A stretch of 64,000 nt of DNA from Diphasiastrum complanatum (lineage: Eukaryota > Streptophyta > Lycopodiopsida > Lycopodiales > Lycopodiaceae). The notes beneath the pieces were generated by a model. The model searched no databases. It saw only the letters and a list, made by a program, of their open reading frames with translations, and was not told where the DNA came from. Positions 1 to 14,900 of the stretch are shown here, piece by piece; positions within the stretch are counted from its first letter, which is position 1, and each line of letters starts with the position of its first letter. The stretch covers positions 69,787,751-69,851,750 of the forward strand of contig CM055094.1 in assembly GCA_029204225.1 (NCBI GenBank), read 5' to 3'. A program made the translations under genes and the position numbers.

Positions 1-1713
1 TCTTCCAAATTGCAGAATGAGCGATTTTTGGTATTTTGCTGATTTATTGGTTTCCAAGTGGAACTTATCACCGATCTACTGTATCCCCTTTCCTACTCAT
101 CAATCACAAGTGATTCCAATCAAGAAATCCAATCAAGATCACTCAAATCATCAAAATTTAACCCTAAAACCACTAGAAATGCAAATGTAACCCTATTATG
201 CCAAAACCAAGATGCCTAAACGCAAGTGAACATCCATCCAAGCATCATGAACATGCTAACAAAATGAAAATAATGGTGTTACTACTCGGTAATGGCACCC
301 AAATTGTAGGTACTTTCCTTATCGGTGCCAAATCCCTTATACTTGTTCTCTACTCTAGATCAATATGATCTATTTACATGGCAAGGTAAAGTGTGTTGGA
401 ATGAATCCAAAATAGCTTTTTGACCATTTACATGGAAGCTAAACAAACCACATCTTATCCTATTTTTTTGGTTGAAATTAATCTACTTCTTTGGGAGGCC
501 ATGGTCTCTATTAGGTTGATCTGCTATGCTGAAAAGTTGCAAGTATGGAGACTCCACAAAGATGGGTTCAAAAGTGCAAGATGTCTCAAAGATAACTAGC
601 GCAAGGTGGATCAAAATTGAAAAGTGGTCCAGTTTTTAGAGATTGCAAGATGATGAACGACCAAAAGGCACTTAACAGATTCAAGTTTTTTGGAAAAAGG
701 TCACTGATGCTATGTGAAAAAAACCCCTTGAAAAGGAAAATGGAACACTGCAAAGATTGGATCAACATGAGAATCGGGGAGTCATTTCAAAGCCATGTTA
801 TTGAGGGCATTTCCATGAAGAACAAAACCCATTTCAAGAGTATGGATCAATTTACATGAATTGATGAGAAGATGGAGTGGGCCAAAGCCAGAATGGAGGG
901 AATCAATGTGTGTCCTTTGCAAAATTGGGTGCAAAACTTATGCTTACATGTTGTCACTATTAGCTTAGTAGCCCTACCAGAATACTTTGTGAGTTAACTA
1001 GCTTGTATAGCTTAGTCACAACTATGCACGTACTCACTAGAACCTATCAAATAATTTTCAAGTAATAAGTTGCTTTGACTACTAAATCAATAAGAGGTTG
1101 CACATGATCTTGCAATGCCAACGAAGAAGTATGCAACCATCTGTAAAGACATCAACATCTCTAAAGTATGCATTTCACTTTCTCTTCAAGAATACTAGAG
1201 CCAGCTGGAGAAATGCAAGGTCTCTAATTGCATTCAAAATGAATCACTAAATAGTCACAACATGTCATAGATATATCATATAATGTTATTGCCATAAGAT
1301 TGTACATGGTTGGTCAATATAAAAAAATGGAGTATTTTGCTAACCAAGATAAATATGTCTATAGGAATTGAAACTAATTTGGGGTTTTAATCATCTACAA
1401 GCGTTGCTCAGTAGTAGTATGTATGTTTAAATTAAATAATATTTATTCAGTGCTACATGAACTTCTTCTTTTCAAGCTTTTGATAATTTTTTTTTGCTAA
1501 CTCAATCGTAAGATGTTGTAGTTTTGGGCTAATTGAGGGGGATCTCAGAAGTGTCTTGCATAGATTTGAATCATTCGAGTTTCATCTCATTAACTAACGG
1601 GGCTGTTGCATATTTTCAAGAACTTTTTGTGATTGATTTGCTTAAAATAAGTGACATATTTTATGTTCTTGTTAAGATGCACAATGCTACATTGAAGTTG
1701 TTTTTTGTTCCAG
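1..1713. other. Intron or upstream sequence of the MON2-like gene
   Basis: AT-rich sequence left of the first recognised exon. Exons for the first part of the DCB region of MON2 are expected upstream but I found none here. The short open frame at 617-859 resembles no family I recognise, and the frame at 1533-1730 overlaps exon 1 in the wrong frame. No LTR, terminal repeat or coding remnant was recognised. Confidence 0.5.
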
Positions 1714-1803
1714 CATGCAGAGATAAATGATGAGACTATTCAATTGAAGACGCTACAAGCAATTTTGACCATCTTGCAATCTCAGCTTCATCCTGAAGAG
1801 GAG
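1714..1803 (+). CDS. MON2: MON2 exon a (30 codons)
   Basis: Begins after a TTTTTTGTTCCAG acceptor and ends before GTATGA. Frame starts at the first base and ends in phase 0. Encodes [19 protein letters not shown], part of the N-terminal DCB region. It is separated from the next exon by an 11.6 kb intron. Confidence 0.87.
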
Positions 1804-4800
1804 GTATGATTTCTAGAAATTGTGGTCATTTTCTTTTGTTTTTACAGCTTAGGTTTGATTGAAGGCTTATAGTGTCATCTTTCTTTGATGTTATAGACAC
1901 AGTCTATTTGATAAAAACAATAAATTTCCTGAATAGTGGCTTGATAGCAAAAGATACTACATAGTATGAAGTTGAGTAAAGCAAAGTGAAATTGTTTTTG
2001 GGTGCATTGTCAAAGTTCCTCATAACAGAACTACTAATTTCATAGGTCTTAGGAAAAGTCTCAAAATCTATGGTAAGGAAAACTTATAAAGAATATCGTA
2101 TGAAAGAGCAAAGATATGTTTGATAGCTGATAATGAAAAGTAGGGCAGAGATCTCAAAGTAGCTTTTTGATGTGTATCTACTCATGAAAATGCTGTACAA
2201 TACAAAGACATTGTAAGCTAACTATAAGAGATATTGAAGCATTCTGTGAGGAGGCTACTCTCTATAGAAAGCTAATTGGAAATCTCATATAATTGACCCA
2301 ATGTGTCGGCTCAGCAATGATAACGTACCCTCGATTTGTGAATCTAACAATGTCTGCAGAAAGATCAGTATAAGGAGAACCAATGCCCTCCACAAAGGAA
2401 GAGGACTCTGGAGGAAAATAGCAAGCAGATCCCCGTCCAATCCAATATCACATCCTGAGATGTGAACCCATATATTGTGCATGTTCATCATGCCCGATGA
2501 ACTTCGTGATTGGATGTAATGACTCTCTGTATAAGCATGCAACCCCACCTATGTTAGAAATAATAAACGATAATGTTAGTTTCCCATAGGTTACTTTGAC
2601 CCAAAAGGTCGAGACTTGTGTAACCATGGGTTAGGTTTATTATTTAAACCATGTTAAGTCAGTTTTCGTTAAGTTGGACCCAATTTTGGTCTAGTAGTAA
2701 CTCGTGGGTCCAAGTAAAGTCTAATTATGTTAAGGGACCCTATCTTGACTTTTGGGGGTGCCCTATGATTAGTAGTGGGTTGGAAGGTTCTAGAACTTAG
2801 AGTTTGGAAGAGTCTAGACCCTTGGAAGGCATATTCATATGTACTCATTGTTCATTTGTAATTCATTCCCTTTCAAGCATTGCTACTACTTTCTCTCTCC
2901 TTGAGGGCGCTTAACCCTCTCCCTTCCGTGTAGGTTTATCCTACTTCCGTTGGTCCGCTGCTGCCCTATTTTTCAGATTTGCTCCTTTGCAGGAGGGCGC
3001 CCATCTACAAGCAATTTTTATCTTCTGATTTGGCTAAAAAATCAGCAACCTTGTTGATTTTACAAAGTGAAGATCCGCTTCTTTTTGGTTGTTTCCAGGT
3101 GTGGAAGAAAGCGCTAATTTTTTGTGATGATCCGATCACATTCCAAGGCTGAAAATTGGACAGCATATTAACATTTTCAGGGTGTTTGCAACAGCCCTAT
3201 CCGTGTGTGTATTGTTCACACTTTTTGGCAAAAAAGAAGGGTTTCGGAAAAAGCTTCGTTGGAGGTTAACCTAATTTTTTGCTTGCTGGTTTTTGAGTTT
3301 GTAATGCAATTTCAGGCTGAAATTTTCAGCACACAAGGCTTGTAAGAGGGCGAGTTCCTACATCGAGCTAATGTGTGGTTTCGACACATTCCGGTGCTGA
3401 TTTTTCAGATTTGATACTTGCTGGTTTTTGTGTCTTTTAGGGCACATTTAGGGTTTGAAAAAGTTTATCTTCTTGGCTGGTTCTTATGGCAAGAGATTTG
3501 GGAGAACATCCCCGATGTATGCTACCAAGCAATCCATCGAGTTGTCTGACTACATGTGTTTAAATATGGAATACACAAAAAGTGGAACTCCTAAATCTAC
3601 ATCTGGTTAGTAGTATAAAAGAAGTACATGAAGCTAAGAGGTTCTCATATTTGCACTACGTTGTAGGACTAACCTTGGTGAATTTGTTTGAATTGGTCTA
3701 AGGAAATATGTGATCACAATTAAAGGGTGTATCGTAATAGTAATAGATCGGGGTGTATGAAATATGAAATGCACAAAAAGTGGAACTAATTCTACATGAG
3801 GCTAGTAGTATAAGAGAAGTACATGTAGCCAAGATGTTTTCATATTTGATGGGTTTGGGGAGATCATGATAGGTGTGTCTGGGGGTATTGTATAAAGGGT
3901 AGTCACGTATTAGGACCAAATCTGTAGGTGGTATAGGTCCTTCATTTTTAGCAATTTTTGAGGCTCCTTTTTTTAAATTTGAGAAGCTTTTTGTATTTAG
4001 CCTCGCCTAGGAGCTAAGAAGATTTAGCATGTATGTGTGTGATCTACGAATGGAATCTACGACATTTCTTATTGTATGAGGTGTTACAAGGGGAAACCAT
4101 GTCATGTGTGAGGCTTAGAAACTCCCAACCTTTGGGGAGTTATGTGGTCTTCTTTTACAGGAGGAGATGAGAAGGAAGAATCTTTCTGAAAGGGAAGATA
4201 ATCCAGAGCTTGCATTTGCTTCTAAGAAGAAGCAAAACTTTCAGAAGAAAGGCAAAGGCAAAAAGAAGAACTCAAAGCAAAGCTTGGAGCAGTAGGTGTC
4301 CAAGTTACAGGTTGGAGAGGAGTCAAGCACCAATTCCTCATCTACACCCAAGAGGAAGGGCAACTGGAACTATTGTGGTAAGTATGGGCATTTTGCCTTT
4401 GAATGCAGGAAGAAGCAAAGTGATCAGAAGAAGGGAAAGAACCAGCAGGGTCACTTTGTTGACAAAGTTGCAGAGGAGGAGCAATCCGGTGTGCTTGAGC
4501 TATTCACCGCAGCCCTATCATCTGAATCCACATTTGGTGGATGGTACATTGATTCTGGAGCCTCAAAGCACATGACACCTCATAGAGATTGGTTCAACAC
4601 CTATGAGGAGACAAAAGATGGTCAGCATGTTTGCCTTGGAGATAATTCTACACGTATGGTGAGGGGCAAAGCCACAGTTGCAGTAGAGCTGTCATCAGGT
4701 GAGGTGAAGGAAATTAAAAGTGTGTTGCATGTACCAGGGTTGGCTAAGAACTTGCTATCTGTTGGTGCCATTACCAAACAGAACATGGTGGTAGAGTTTG

Positions 4801-7800
4801 ATGATTCTACATGTTTGGTAAAAGACAAAGATCAGAACTTCAAGGTGGTAGCCAAGGGAATGCAAGAAGGAGGTCTTTACAAGCTTTTCACAACCATTCC
4901 TAGCCAAGAGGCCTTGTCTGCAAGGGATACTAATCGGGACAAGCTTTGGCACGAGAGATGTGGTCATTTGAGTTATAAAAGTTTGCAAGTTTTGAACAGG
5001 CACATAATGGTAGTAGATCTTCCTAGCATTAAGTCTTCTTCATATACATGTGAGGCTTGTGCACTAGGGAAGCAACAGAGGAAAAAGTTTCCAAAGGAGA
5101 AAGCTACCAGGGCCAAAGGCATTCTTGAGCTTGTGCATTCAGATTTATGCGGTCCCATGCAGGTCAAATTAGCAGGGGGGGCATACTATCTCATGACCTT
5201 CGTAGATGATTTCTCACGGAAGGTATGGGTCTATTTTCTGAAGCTGAAATCTGAAGCGTTCAAATACTTCAAACAGTGGAAAGCTATGGTGGAAAACCTC
5301 ACAGGGAAGAGGTTAAAGACTCTCAGGTCAGATAAGGGTGGTGAGTATATTTTTGATGAGTTCAAAGATCTTTGCAAAGCATGTGGGATATAGAAACAGT
5401 TTACTGCTCCACATACACCGCAGCAGAACGGCGTGGCTGAGCGGAAAAATAGGTCTATAGTTGAGTGTGCGAGGAGCATGCTCAAGGCAAAGGGGTTGCC
5501 AAATTCTTTTTGGGCGGAAGCGGTAGCAACTGCTGTTTTTCTATTGAATAGAAGTCCAACCAAAGCAGTTGAAGGAATCACGCTAGAAGAAGCATATAGT
5601 GGCAACAAGCCCAAAGTGGGCAGCCTTCGAGTATTTGGGTGTACTGCATATGCACATATACCAAAGGACTTGCGGAAGAAACTTGATGCAAAATCCGTAA
5701 AGTGTGTCTTTCTTGGGTATAGTGAAGGTGAGAAAGCTTATGTGCTATATGATCTCGAAAACAAGAAGAAGATCCTAAGTCGAGATGTCATCTTTGATGA
5801 AGAGCATTCACCCAAGATACAGGAGCAGGAGAAGGAAGGAACTACTGAGTTCATACCCTTGATTGATTCCACGGATGAGGATCCTAGTCAAGAGTCCTGT
5901 GAGCCTCAAGTGCAGGAGCAACAACAAGAAATCGAACCTACTAGTTCGAGACCTCTTTTTGGCCAAGTACTAGAAGCCGAAGTTGGGGACAAACGGAAGA
6001 TTAAGACAGTACCATGGGATACGTGGTCACCATCCACATCACCTACTGCTAGGAAGAAGCTACCTAGGTGGTATTGGGAAACAATCAAAAAAGGTCAAAT
6101 GGTGGAAAAAGGAGAGAGCAGTGTGTGTCAGAAGATCTCTTAGGTCTCATGAGAGACGAGACTAACTTTGCTCTTATGTCCACTATTCTGAATGCACTAA
6201 GAAGCTTATTGCTTGTGTTAAGAAGAATCTTTCTAGTGAGTTTGAGATGAAAGATTTGGGTTTGCTACACTATTGCCTAGGAGTTGAAGTTTGGAAAGGG
6301 AAGCGTTGTCTTTTTATCTCACAGGCAAAGTATGCACAAAAATTATTGAAGAGGTTTAACATGCAAGAAAGCAAACCAATCAGCACACCCATCGATGCAA
6401 GCAACAAGCCATCAAAAGATGATGGTCCAGCATTTGCAGATGAGACGCTCTATCTTCAGTTAGTGGGCAGCCTGATTTACCTTACTACCACCAGGCCAGA
6501 TATTGCTTATGCGGTCGGGATTGCAAGTCAATTCATGAGTAAGCCTACTGAAGCACATTGGAAGGCACCCAAGTGGATCCTACGATATCTGAGAGGGACA
6601 GTGACTTATGGGATTGGATACACAGATGACGGGGACCTTCAGCTGGAGGGTTATTCAGATTTTGATTGGGCAGGTGATAGAGACGATCAGAGATCGACGA
6701 TAGGCTATTGTTTCAGCCTAGGTTCAGGGGCTATATCATGGTGCAGTAAGAAGCAGCCTACTATTGCTCTATCATCTACCGAAGCTGAGTACAGGGCGAC
6801 TAGGAGGTCCGCCTGTGAAGCCATTTGGTTACCGTCTACTTGAGGACATGCAGATTACTCAAGTAAGACCTACATTGTTACATTGTGATAACCAAAGTTG
6901 CATTCAGCTTGTGAGGAATCCAGTCTATCATGCACGGATGAAACACATAGAGGTGGACCAACATTTTATACGAGAGAAAGTGCACAGTGGGGAGATCGAG
7001 CTAGTTTATTGTGACACCAACGACCAGATAGCTGATATTTTTACTAAACCACTTAGTAAAGATAAGTTTGAAAAGTTCAGAATTTTGTTGGGTGTCAGTT
7101 TGAATAAAATTGCCATTAAGGGGGGGTGTTGAAGAGTAATGCCTATTTTACCCCTTTGGCAAAGCATTAGTTAAGTTGTACATAACTCATGGGGCATGTT
7201 TTAATTAAATGCATGAGACCCCCTTTTGTAAGTTAAGTAAATTAGTGCAAGTGGCCCACTTGGCCAAGTAGCTCACTCCTATGGTTGACACCTAGACTTT
7301 CCATGCATGTAAAGGAGGTGCTTGCCTCACAAGGGATTGGGAGGACCCACGCCCTCCTCTCTCTCTCTAGCAATTCATTTCTTCTTGAGACTTTTGAGTT
7401 TGTGAAGTGCTTATGCAATTCTCCTTGTGTGTGATATTTTCCATAGCCAAGTTTCTCAAGCTTTCATAGTTGATCTAGCATTTGAGTTAAGATCCTCCAT
7501 AGCTGGGTCTTGCAAATCATCACTCTGAAGCTGCTCTCCCAGCTTATCCATAAACTCATAAAGAAGGCCTAAGGTGGAACCCTCTCTATTAGTAAGGCGA
7601 AGCACACTATAGATAGGCTGCATGGATATGCCAATGGAGCGTGCATCATCCCAAAATGAAGTCCCCATCACGATTGCCTCAAATCTCCTGGCCTTGGCCT
7701 CTCATGATCGGCCACACTCTGCCCAATGGGGTGAAACCACTGTCATCCTCAAGCTTCCATGCACTTTTATGAGCCGCTCCAAAACAATGAGCATATAGGC

Positions 7801-8915
7801 AAACCTAGGATGAAAATCATGAAATAAGATTTGTAATTGGTCATAGCCTATAGGCAACAAGCAGGCTATACTATATAGCAAAATTCAAATTCTATGAGCA
7901 TTGAAACTTGAAGCTAAAACAAAATTGCAATTTTCAAATCAAAAAATTGGAAACAGGTTGTCAGGTTGGAAGTTGGAAGTTGGAACTTGGTTACCTAGTG
8001 GGGGCAGGCCTCAAGAGATCCAAGGTGGAATAGGACCTGAAGATGCTCAAGACCCTCTGTCTCTTGGTGACAAATCTCACCAAGAATCGTGCCATGTCTA
8101 CAACCTCCTTGACCCAGGGTAATCTCCCAATGTCTTCAACTAGGAGGTCAAGACAATGTGCAGCACATGGACTCCAGAAAATCCAAGGGCTTCTCATTCA
8201 CCATCTTCCCCATGGCAACACAATTGGACGCGTTGTCCGTGACAACCTGCATTGGAATTCCGACAAAGGTCAAATCATAACTCATGAACAATGAACATTC
8301 ACCATTGAGCATTCCAAATGCAAATGTAAATTGCAAATGTAAATGGCAAGTGCACACTGCAAATTGCAACGTTCAAAACAATAATCACGATTCACAAAAT
8401 GTAAGTTGTAAGTTGTAACTTACTAAGTTCTAACTTCAAAGCTGAGAGCTCAATGTCGAAAGTTTCAAAGTTGAAACTTGAAAGTGACATACCTGGACAA
8501 CATTCTCTTTTCTGACTTCCTCAATGGCCTGCGAGATGTACTCAAAACAATCTCCTGCCATCCAATGCCATGCCTGGCTGCGATGTGTCAATGGATCTCA
8601 AAAACATGGTGCCCATGCAAGAAGACACCAATATATTCACGAGATGGCACCTCCTTGCATTGGTCCAACCATCTGATATTATAGTGCATCCAAACCTAAA
8701 ACATTCGACAACACTTTCAAGTTTCAACTAACTAAGTTGCAACTTGCAATTTGCAAATTTGGAGATTGAAAGTTCAAAGTTAGAAACTTGAAAGTACTAA
8801 TTTCTAAAGTAGTAAGTGGCAAGTGCAAAGGTATTGAAGATGTAAGGTCACACAGACATCACACACACACAAACACACAAACACTCCCTCTCTTTCACAC
8901 ATACAGACACACACT

Positions 8916-8982
<67 letters not shown>

Positions 8983-11900
8983 GTTTTTCTAACGTGCCAA
9001 AAAGTGAAAACACCCACCTCTCGGGCCCCCGTTGTATTGCAAAAAAATTTGCGATTTTTCACCAGTCGTTTCGAACAACAAAACGCCGTTTCGAAACGGG
9101 GTCGTTTCGTACGTTCCGTTTTGAACCCGTTTCAGCGTTCGAAACGCGTTTCGATGAAACACTGAATTGGGAATAGAAATAGTAAAGGATCTTTAAATTG
9201 AGGTTTACCAACCTAGGAATCCTCGATGGTCTTCTACAACTCAAAATAGATCAAAACCACTAACATGCATTCAACATGCATGGACTAATACTTGCACATG
9301 CAAAAGTAAATTGCTTAGCAAATTGTAAATCTGTTGACATGCAATGAATAGCTCAAACTTTTGAAGTGATTGGATCTGCTGGCTATGGAGGACAACGAGC
9401 AAGATGAAGAGGATGTGGGCAGAAAATTACATGAAACTCATGAAAGAAACTTTCTTCCTTATCTAGAATGGCAGTGTATGCTGTAGGGAGCATTCTAGCA
9501 TCATTAATCCTTGATTTTGCTCCTTAAATTTGGCCGATTGGATCTGGAATGCTTGCTGTCCACGAATTTCCAGCTTGCTGTCTACAAATTTCCAGCATGA
9601 AGAACATAACAGCAGGCAGATTACAATGAGAGAAACAAGATCTAGCAAATACCAATCTATGGTAGCATAACACTAACATGAAATGAGCAAGAAATTCTAC
9701 ACACAAGAGAGCAAAACACAATTGCTTATGTGAGAAAGGACCTCTCCATCAAAAGTGCGCCCACTAGGAGGAGGAGGTAGATTGGAGCATGGCTTCCAAG
9801 TGTCAAAGTAGGTGTCCCACATGCTAAGCATGCACTTTCTCTCTTCATGCAATGATACTTGGCATGATTTGCAGTCCACAAGTTTCCTAACTAGGAAAAA
9901 TGCGCCCTCCTAAAACATGAAAAAATCATATAGTTCTAAGTAGCATGTGAAATTGCCCCTAGGGCCCCATCATGTACAACTTATGGGCCTACTTAAGGTT
10001 AGAAAAACCTTTACAATAAATTTTTTATAATGTTTTACAAACTTGGAAAGCTTATTTGTACTTTGAGAGAATACAGCGACGCAAATTTGCGTGGCGCCAA
10101 AATACATGGTGAAATTGATCCAAACTTAAACCATAACAGTTTGAACTTTGGATGGGGGAGCAAGTGAGGTGATAGTGTGGAGAGCTGAAGTGAGATAGTG
10201 GGCTTCGATGTCAAGTGAGGTGTCATGAGGCACTTGGTGCAAGGAGTAGAGTGATCGAACAAGAGAGAAAAAGTGGTCTAATAGTGTGGTGGGGTTGAAT
10301 ATGCATTGAGAGATATATGAGATGAATGATGGCTACCACCACACTTGCAACCAAATATTTGAAACGTCCAAACTTGAAATGTTTGAAACGCGTTAAAATG
10401 TTTGGAATCTTTTTACCCACTTTTAGAATGTAAAATTTCAGGTTTTTACAATGGTATGTCTAAAAAGATGAATATGGTCAGTTATATTACAAAAATAGGT
10501 ATCTTTAGCAAAATGCATTAATCTACAAAACCAAAAAAGATGGTGATGCATATGCTATAGTATAGCTGCTAGCACCAATCCTCTAACTACTCGATGATGT
10601 TGTTGTCAATAAATACATGCTCGATAGGCTCATCAAAAAGAATGCGTAATAATGAACCATCAAGTCGAAGGGTGAGGATTTGCATGCTCCATCCGAAGTA
10701 GGGAACCAACATAAACTCGGGCAATAAGTCGAAACATGGACTTGTAATCCATCATAGGCTGCTATCCAACGTCTTCATCATAAAAATTTGGCAAACTATC
10801 AAGAGATGCATGACGTCATCAAAGCTGTCCCTCGAAGAGGCATGGGATGACATAGAAGATTCTTCAAGTAATGAAAAATTCTCTCCAAACAAATGCTGTC
10901 TCTTAACACTTTGAACAAAAGTACTAATTGACACATGTTGACTCCCTTTCGATTAGTACAAAATGGTTCCAAAGAGTGCTTGAATTTTTTAGCCTTTGCT
11001 AAAACATCAAATTGAAAAGGTTTCGCATGAAACTTTTCACTAATGCATCCATTGCATGCATCAACTTGCGGCGACTTGAAAACAGAAGATTGCTTCAACA
11101 TCTGCTCAATGTATCGTTGTTGAGAGATGAAGATTCTTGTCCCATGTGGAAGATCAACAAGAACCCAAGTGTGGTTCTTCATGAGTGAGTTATACTCCTC
11201 TTGCATCGCATCCTCCCAACATTTTATTCCTTTGGTCTGTTCATAAAAAACAGGTTCTACTGCACCATCCTCGTTAGAAGTAAGAGCAAAATCACAAAAA
11301 TCCGCAAATTCTACTGATTTGTAGAGGCACGAGTCTTCCCTTCATAGAAATGATCCAGTTTGCTGTCCTGCAAAGTCTGTAATAACCATTTAAGGACTGG
11401 TTTGGGCTGTCCAACAGCCTTACCTTTGTCAACACTTTGCTATCCAAAGCGTTCCGAACTTGGACCTTGCTGTCCAATGTCTTCAACAGGCTGCTCTTCA
11501 CCATAAATAGGTTCTTCTTGATGAACTATGGGATGCAAAATTGAAGAAGTAGTGGGCTGTCCACTAGAAGTAGATAGTAGTGCCTCCTCTTCATGAGTAG
11601 ATGGGAAAACCAAATTTGGAAATATTTTAACATATGCATCATGGGGGAAGTCCCCTTTCATGACATGAGTGGGCGCAACATCATAGGAGGTCTTTTCATC
11701 AAAATGAACATCACGACTCACTATGATTTTATTAGTATCCATATTGAACAATCTATAGCCCTTGCTTTCACTACTATAGCCAACAAATATGCATTTAACT
11801 CCTTTATCATCAAGCTTGGTTCTTAGCTTATCGGGAATGAAAGCATAAGCCGTGCAACCAAAGATGCGAAAGTGAGAAAAGGTTGGCTTCTTACCATACC

Positions 11901-14900
11901 AAACTTCATAAGGAGTTAATACCTTCAAGGTTTTAGTAAGACACCGATTACTAATGTATGCCACCGTTATAACCGCTTCAGCCCAAAACTTGTGAGGTAG
12001 GCCCTTTGCTTTGAGCATGCATCGAGCCATCTCCATGATAGTGCGATTCTTTCTTTCGGCAACACCATTTTGTTGAGGTGTGTAAGGAGTTGTCATTTGA
12101 TCACCTAAAGGCTCTGATACCAGGGGAAGTAGAAGCCTAAGGATCCAGGATCTTAACTATTCAATCACACAAAGCATTCTCAAATAAAAGAGAGAGATGG
12201 CTAGAAACCCTCTTGTAGAAACTTGTGGACAGCCAAGGAGAATAGTCAGTATTGCTTACAAAAGTGTTTGATGGCTATCCAACTACTTAACTATTGACTA
12301 TCCAACTTTCTATAAGTTACATAGAAAGAATAAGGTACGTCTAATATGTCAAGTTGGGGTACTTAATGTCACAATTAGGCCTAGTGGACCCACGAGTCCC
12401 TACCAAGTTAAGTTCGTGCTAACTTAGCTAAAAAGTTTAGTAGGCCTAATGGAGATAAATAAACCATAGTAATGTAAGCAATTCCATTTACATTCCAACA
12501 GTAGTTCACTTGGTTAGATCAATATATATAGCCAACTCATAAGACTCACCCACAAGACGCAAATGCTCGCCATATGCTGTGATTGAGATCTATGCTATCA
12601 CTTGAGAACATGTGTAAGCCTAACTCCTCACTATCAAGTCATCATAGGTGTAGAGGATCTGTCAGGTCGTTGTGAATGCCAATTTAGTTAATTGTTGTCT
12701 GGGTATTCAACAAAGGAAGTAACAAAAGGAGGATTGATGGATAAGATTGTGTGCTAAGATCTCAGAGGCACTACCATTGTATCCAAAACAGTTTTGCCAT
12801 TGCAGAGCTTTTGCTTCTAGTCTTGAATATGCACATTCCCTTGAAATCATACATACTATTTTCCCACGTGGTCCATGAATGAGTTTTGAAGTATCACGAA
12901 GCTCAAAGTCAATCATCTATTCAACAGATCATCTCTCTTCGTTATAAGTCTCGCACAATTATACTATGATAAAGAGGGACCTCTGGAGAAGCCCAATGCC
13001 AAGATAACCTGCTGATATTCATTATAGAAGACATGGTGTTAACAATAGAACAGCTGCTTAAAATAGATCAAGTTTGAAGAGTTATTTGTCACAAGTTGCT
13101 ATACTTATGGCTAGTAGTTGACATTGAACTAGGTCTTGTTACCAGAGATATTTTAAATTTTCTACAAATGCCATGGAGCTTAAGAGTCAGATAGTATTTG
13201 GGTACGGATTTTCAACGACTTTCCTTCTTAGCATACATTATTTTACCTTTGTCACCAGTAACATGGAATCCTTTTTCCTTAAAGCTATGAAATCTCATGA
13301 TCTCATTTGTCAAGTAGGAATTTTAAGAGATCTAGTACCTCAATGTGCAGAGCTCAGGGTTATAATCAAACTTGCCAGGCCTAAACGCTGACAGTCTTTA
13401 ATTGCAGGAGAATATGGCGATAGTACTTGAGATTTGCCTGAGGCTACTTGGAAACAATCGGAACCTGGACAGTGTTCATAGGTGCGTAATGTTTTTGCCC
13501 AGCTCCAGCTGTCTAAAGTTGAATCATGCTTTTTCTCTAGGATGTTTTAGACTTCAAATGCATGGATGTTAGTTGAACAGCTTGGAAAGAGACATATTTT
13601 CCATGATTCCATCATTGCACTAGCATGCATGCATATAGCACTAATGCAAACTGGTGCTTGTTGTGAATGCTGTACAGCACTGCAGCTGCAACGCTGAGAC
13701 AAGCTGTAGCCCTGATTTTTGACAGGGTGATTACTGCTGAAGCACTACCTGTACATAAAGTTTCTGGAAGCAGGCGCACATCACGATCCAACTCTGTGTC
13801 AGGGGATGTTAGTCGCAGTATACTGGCAGCTAAGTATGCTACTTCATACTTTTAACTCAGGTTCTTTGAATTTGTACTGCAAACAATAGTATTATTAGTT
13901 GGTTGAATTTAGAGAGTAAACTAGAATCACTTCGTTCATGTTGGCATCAACAATCTGGGTGACCAAGTCTCCGATTTTCATGAAAATAAATTATTTTGAA
14001 ATATGAAGTGAGCTCCTTACTTTTTATGAGGAGGCAGAGACTTATCATACTTCCTTTGCTTATTTGAAATATGAAGTGAGCTCCTTACTTTTTATGAGGC
14101 AGAGACTTATCATACTTCCTTCGCTCTTTATACCAGTCTTCATCATGGCTAAATATTCCCTTCACCTCTGGAAAATTTGATATAAATCAAGCCCATTGTC
14201 CTTGCGATGATGATGAACACAATGGCTGAAGAGTTTGTGGGTAAATCCATAAGCCGAAGATTGTGTCTTTCTGTTAGTTTTTGCTACTCTGCAATACTTA
14301 ACATAGACATAATTCTTTTGAGCCAGAAGCAGCTTGAACTGGTGCTAATCAACAAGATTATCATGAAAATACACGAGCATCTGAAAACTGTAATGAACTT
14401 TTGCTTGGTTTTGAGATTCAAGAGAAGCTCGCAAAATCTGTTAACATCCTCAGGAAGCAAAAATTCTTTTCAAGGCTTGCTATAGAAAATCTTATCTTCC
14501 AAACTCCTTTAAGCTTCCTTGTGAGCTGTTATTATCCATAAGGTGATGCCCTACCAGATATTTTCTCTCTCCAAACCTCGTTGTTACAGTCATGACATAC
14601 ATGGCCCAACTAGCTTTGGTCAACACAAATTACTATCAATCTAAACAGTTCAAATTGACTCGCATTATAAAATGATTTGCTTCTCTCTTATTACCTATGT
14701 CCATAGCAATATGCCTCTTCCCACCTTTGGACCATTCACTTTAATATTATTGCATTGTCACTAGGCAATAATGTAATGCAGCACAGACAGGGAATGAAGA
14801 AACAAATACAACAAGATTCATTAGCTTCCTTTAACTACTGAAGTAGTAGATAAAATTTAATTTGACCATGTATCATAGTTGTTAGGGGGAAAAGATATAT

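Larger units (their letters stand above)
1804..4150. other. Intron 1, 5' part: mostly unassigned
   Basis: No gene. It contains an LTR-like stretch (about 2552-2950) and two diverged direct repeats (about 3567-3660 and 3758-3850). The remainder shows no coding remnant that I recognise. Confidence 0.5.

Noticed and set aside
1533-1730. Open frame just upstream of and overlapping MON2 exon a
   Set aside because: It overlaps exon a in a different frame, and its sequence does not resemble the preceding MON2 segment (LSCLQKLISHDAV type).
7456-7671. hAT C-terminal frame as an intact gene
   Set aside because: It is a fragment; the catalytic end and dimerisation domain are missing.
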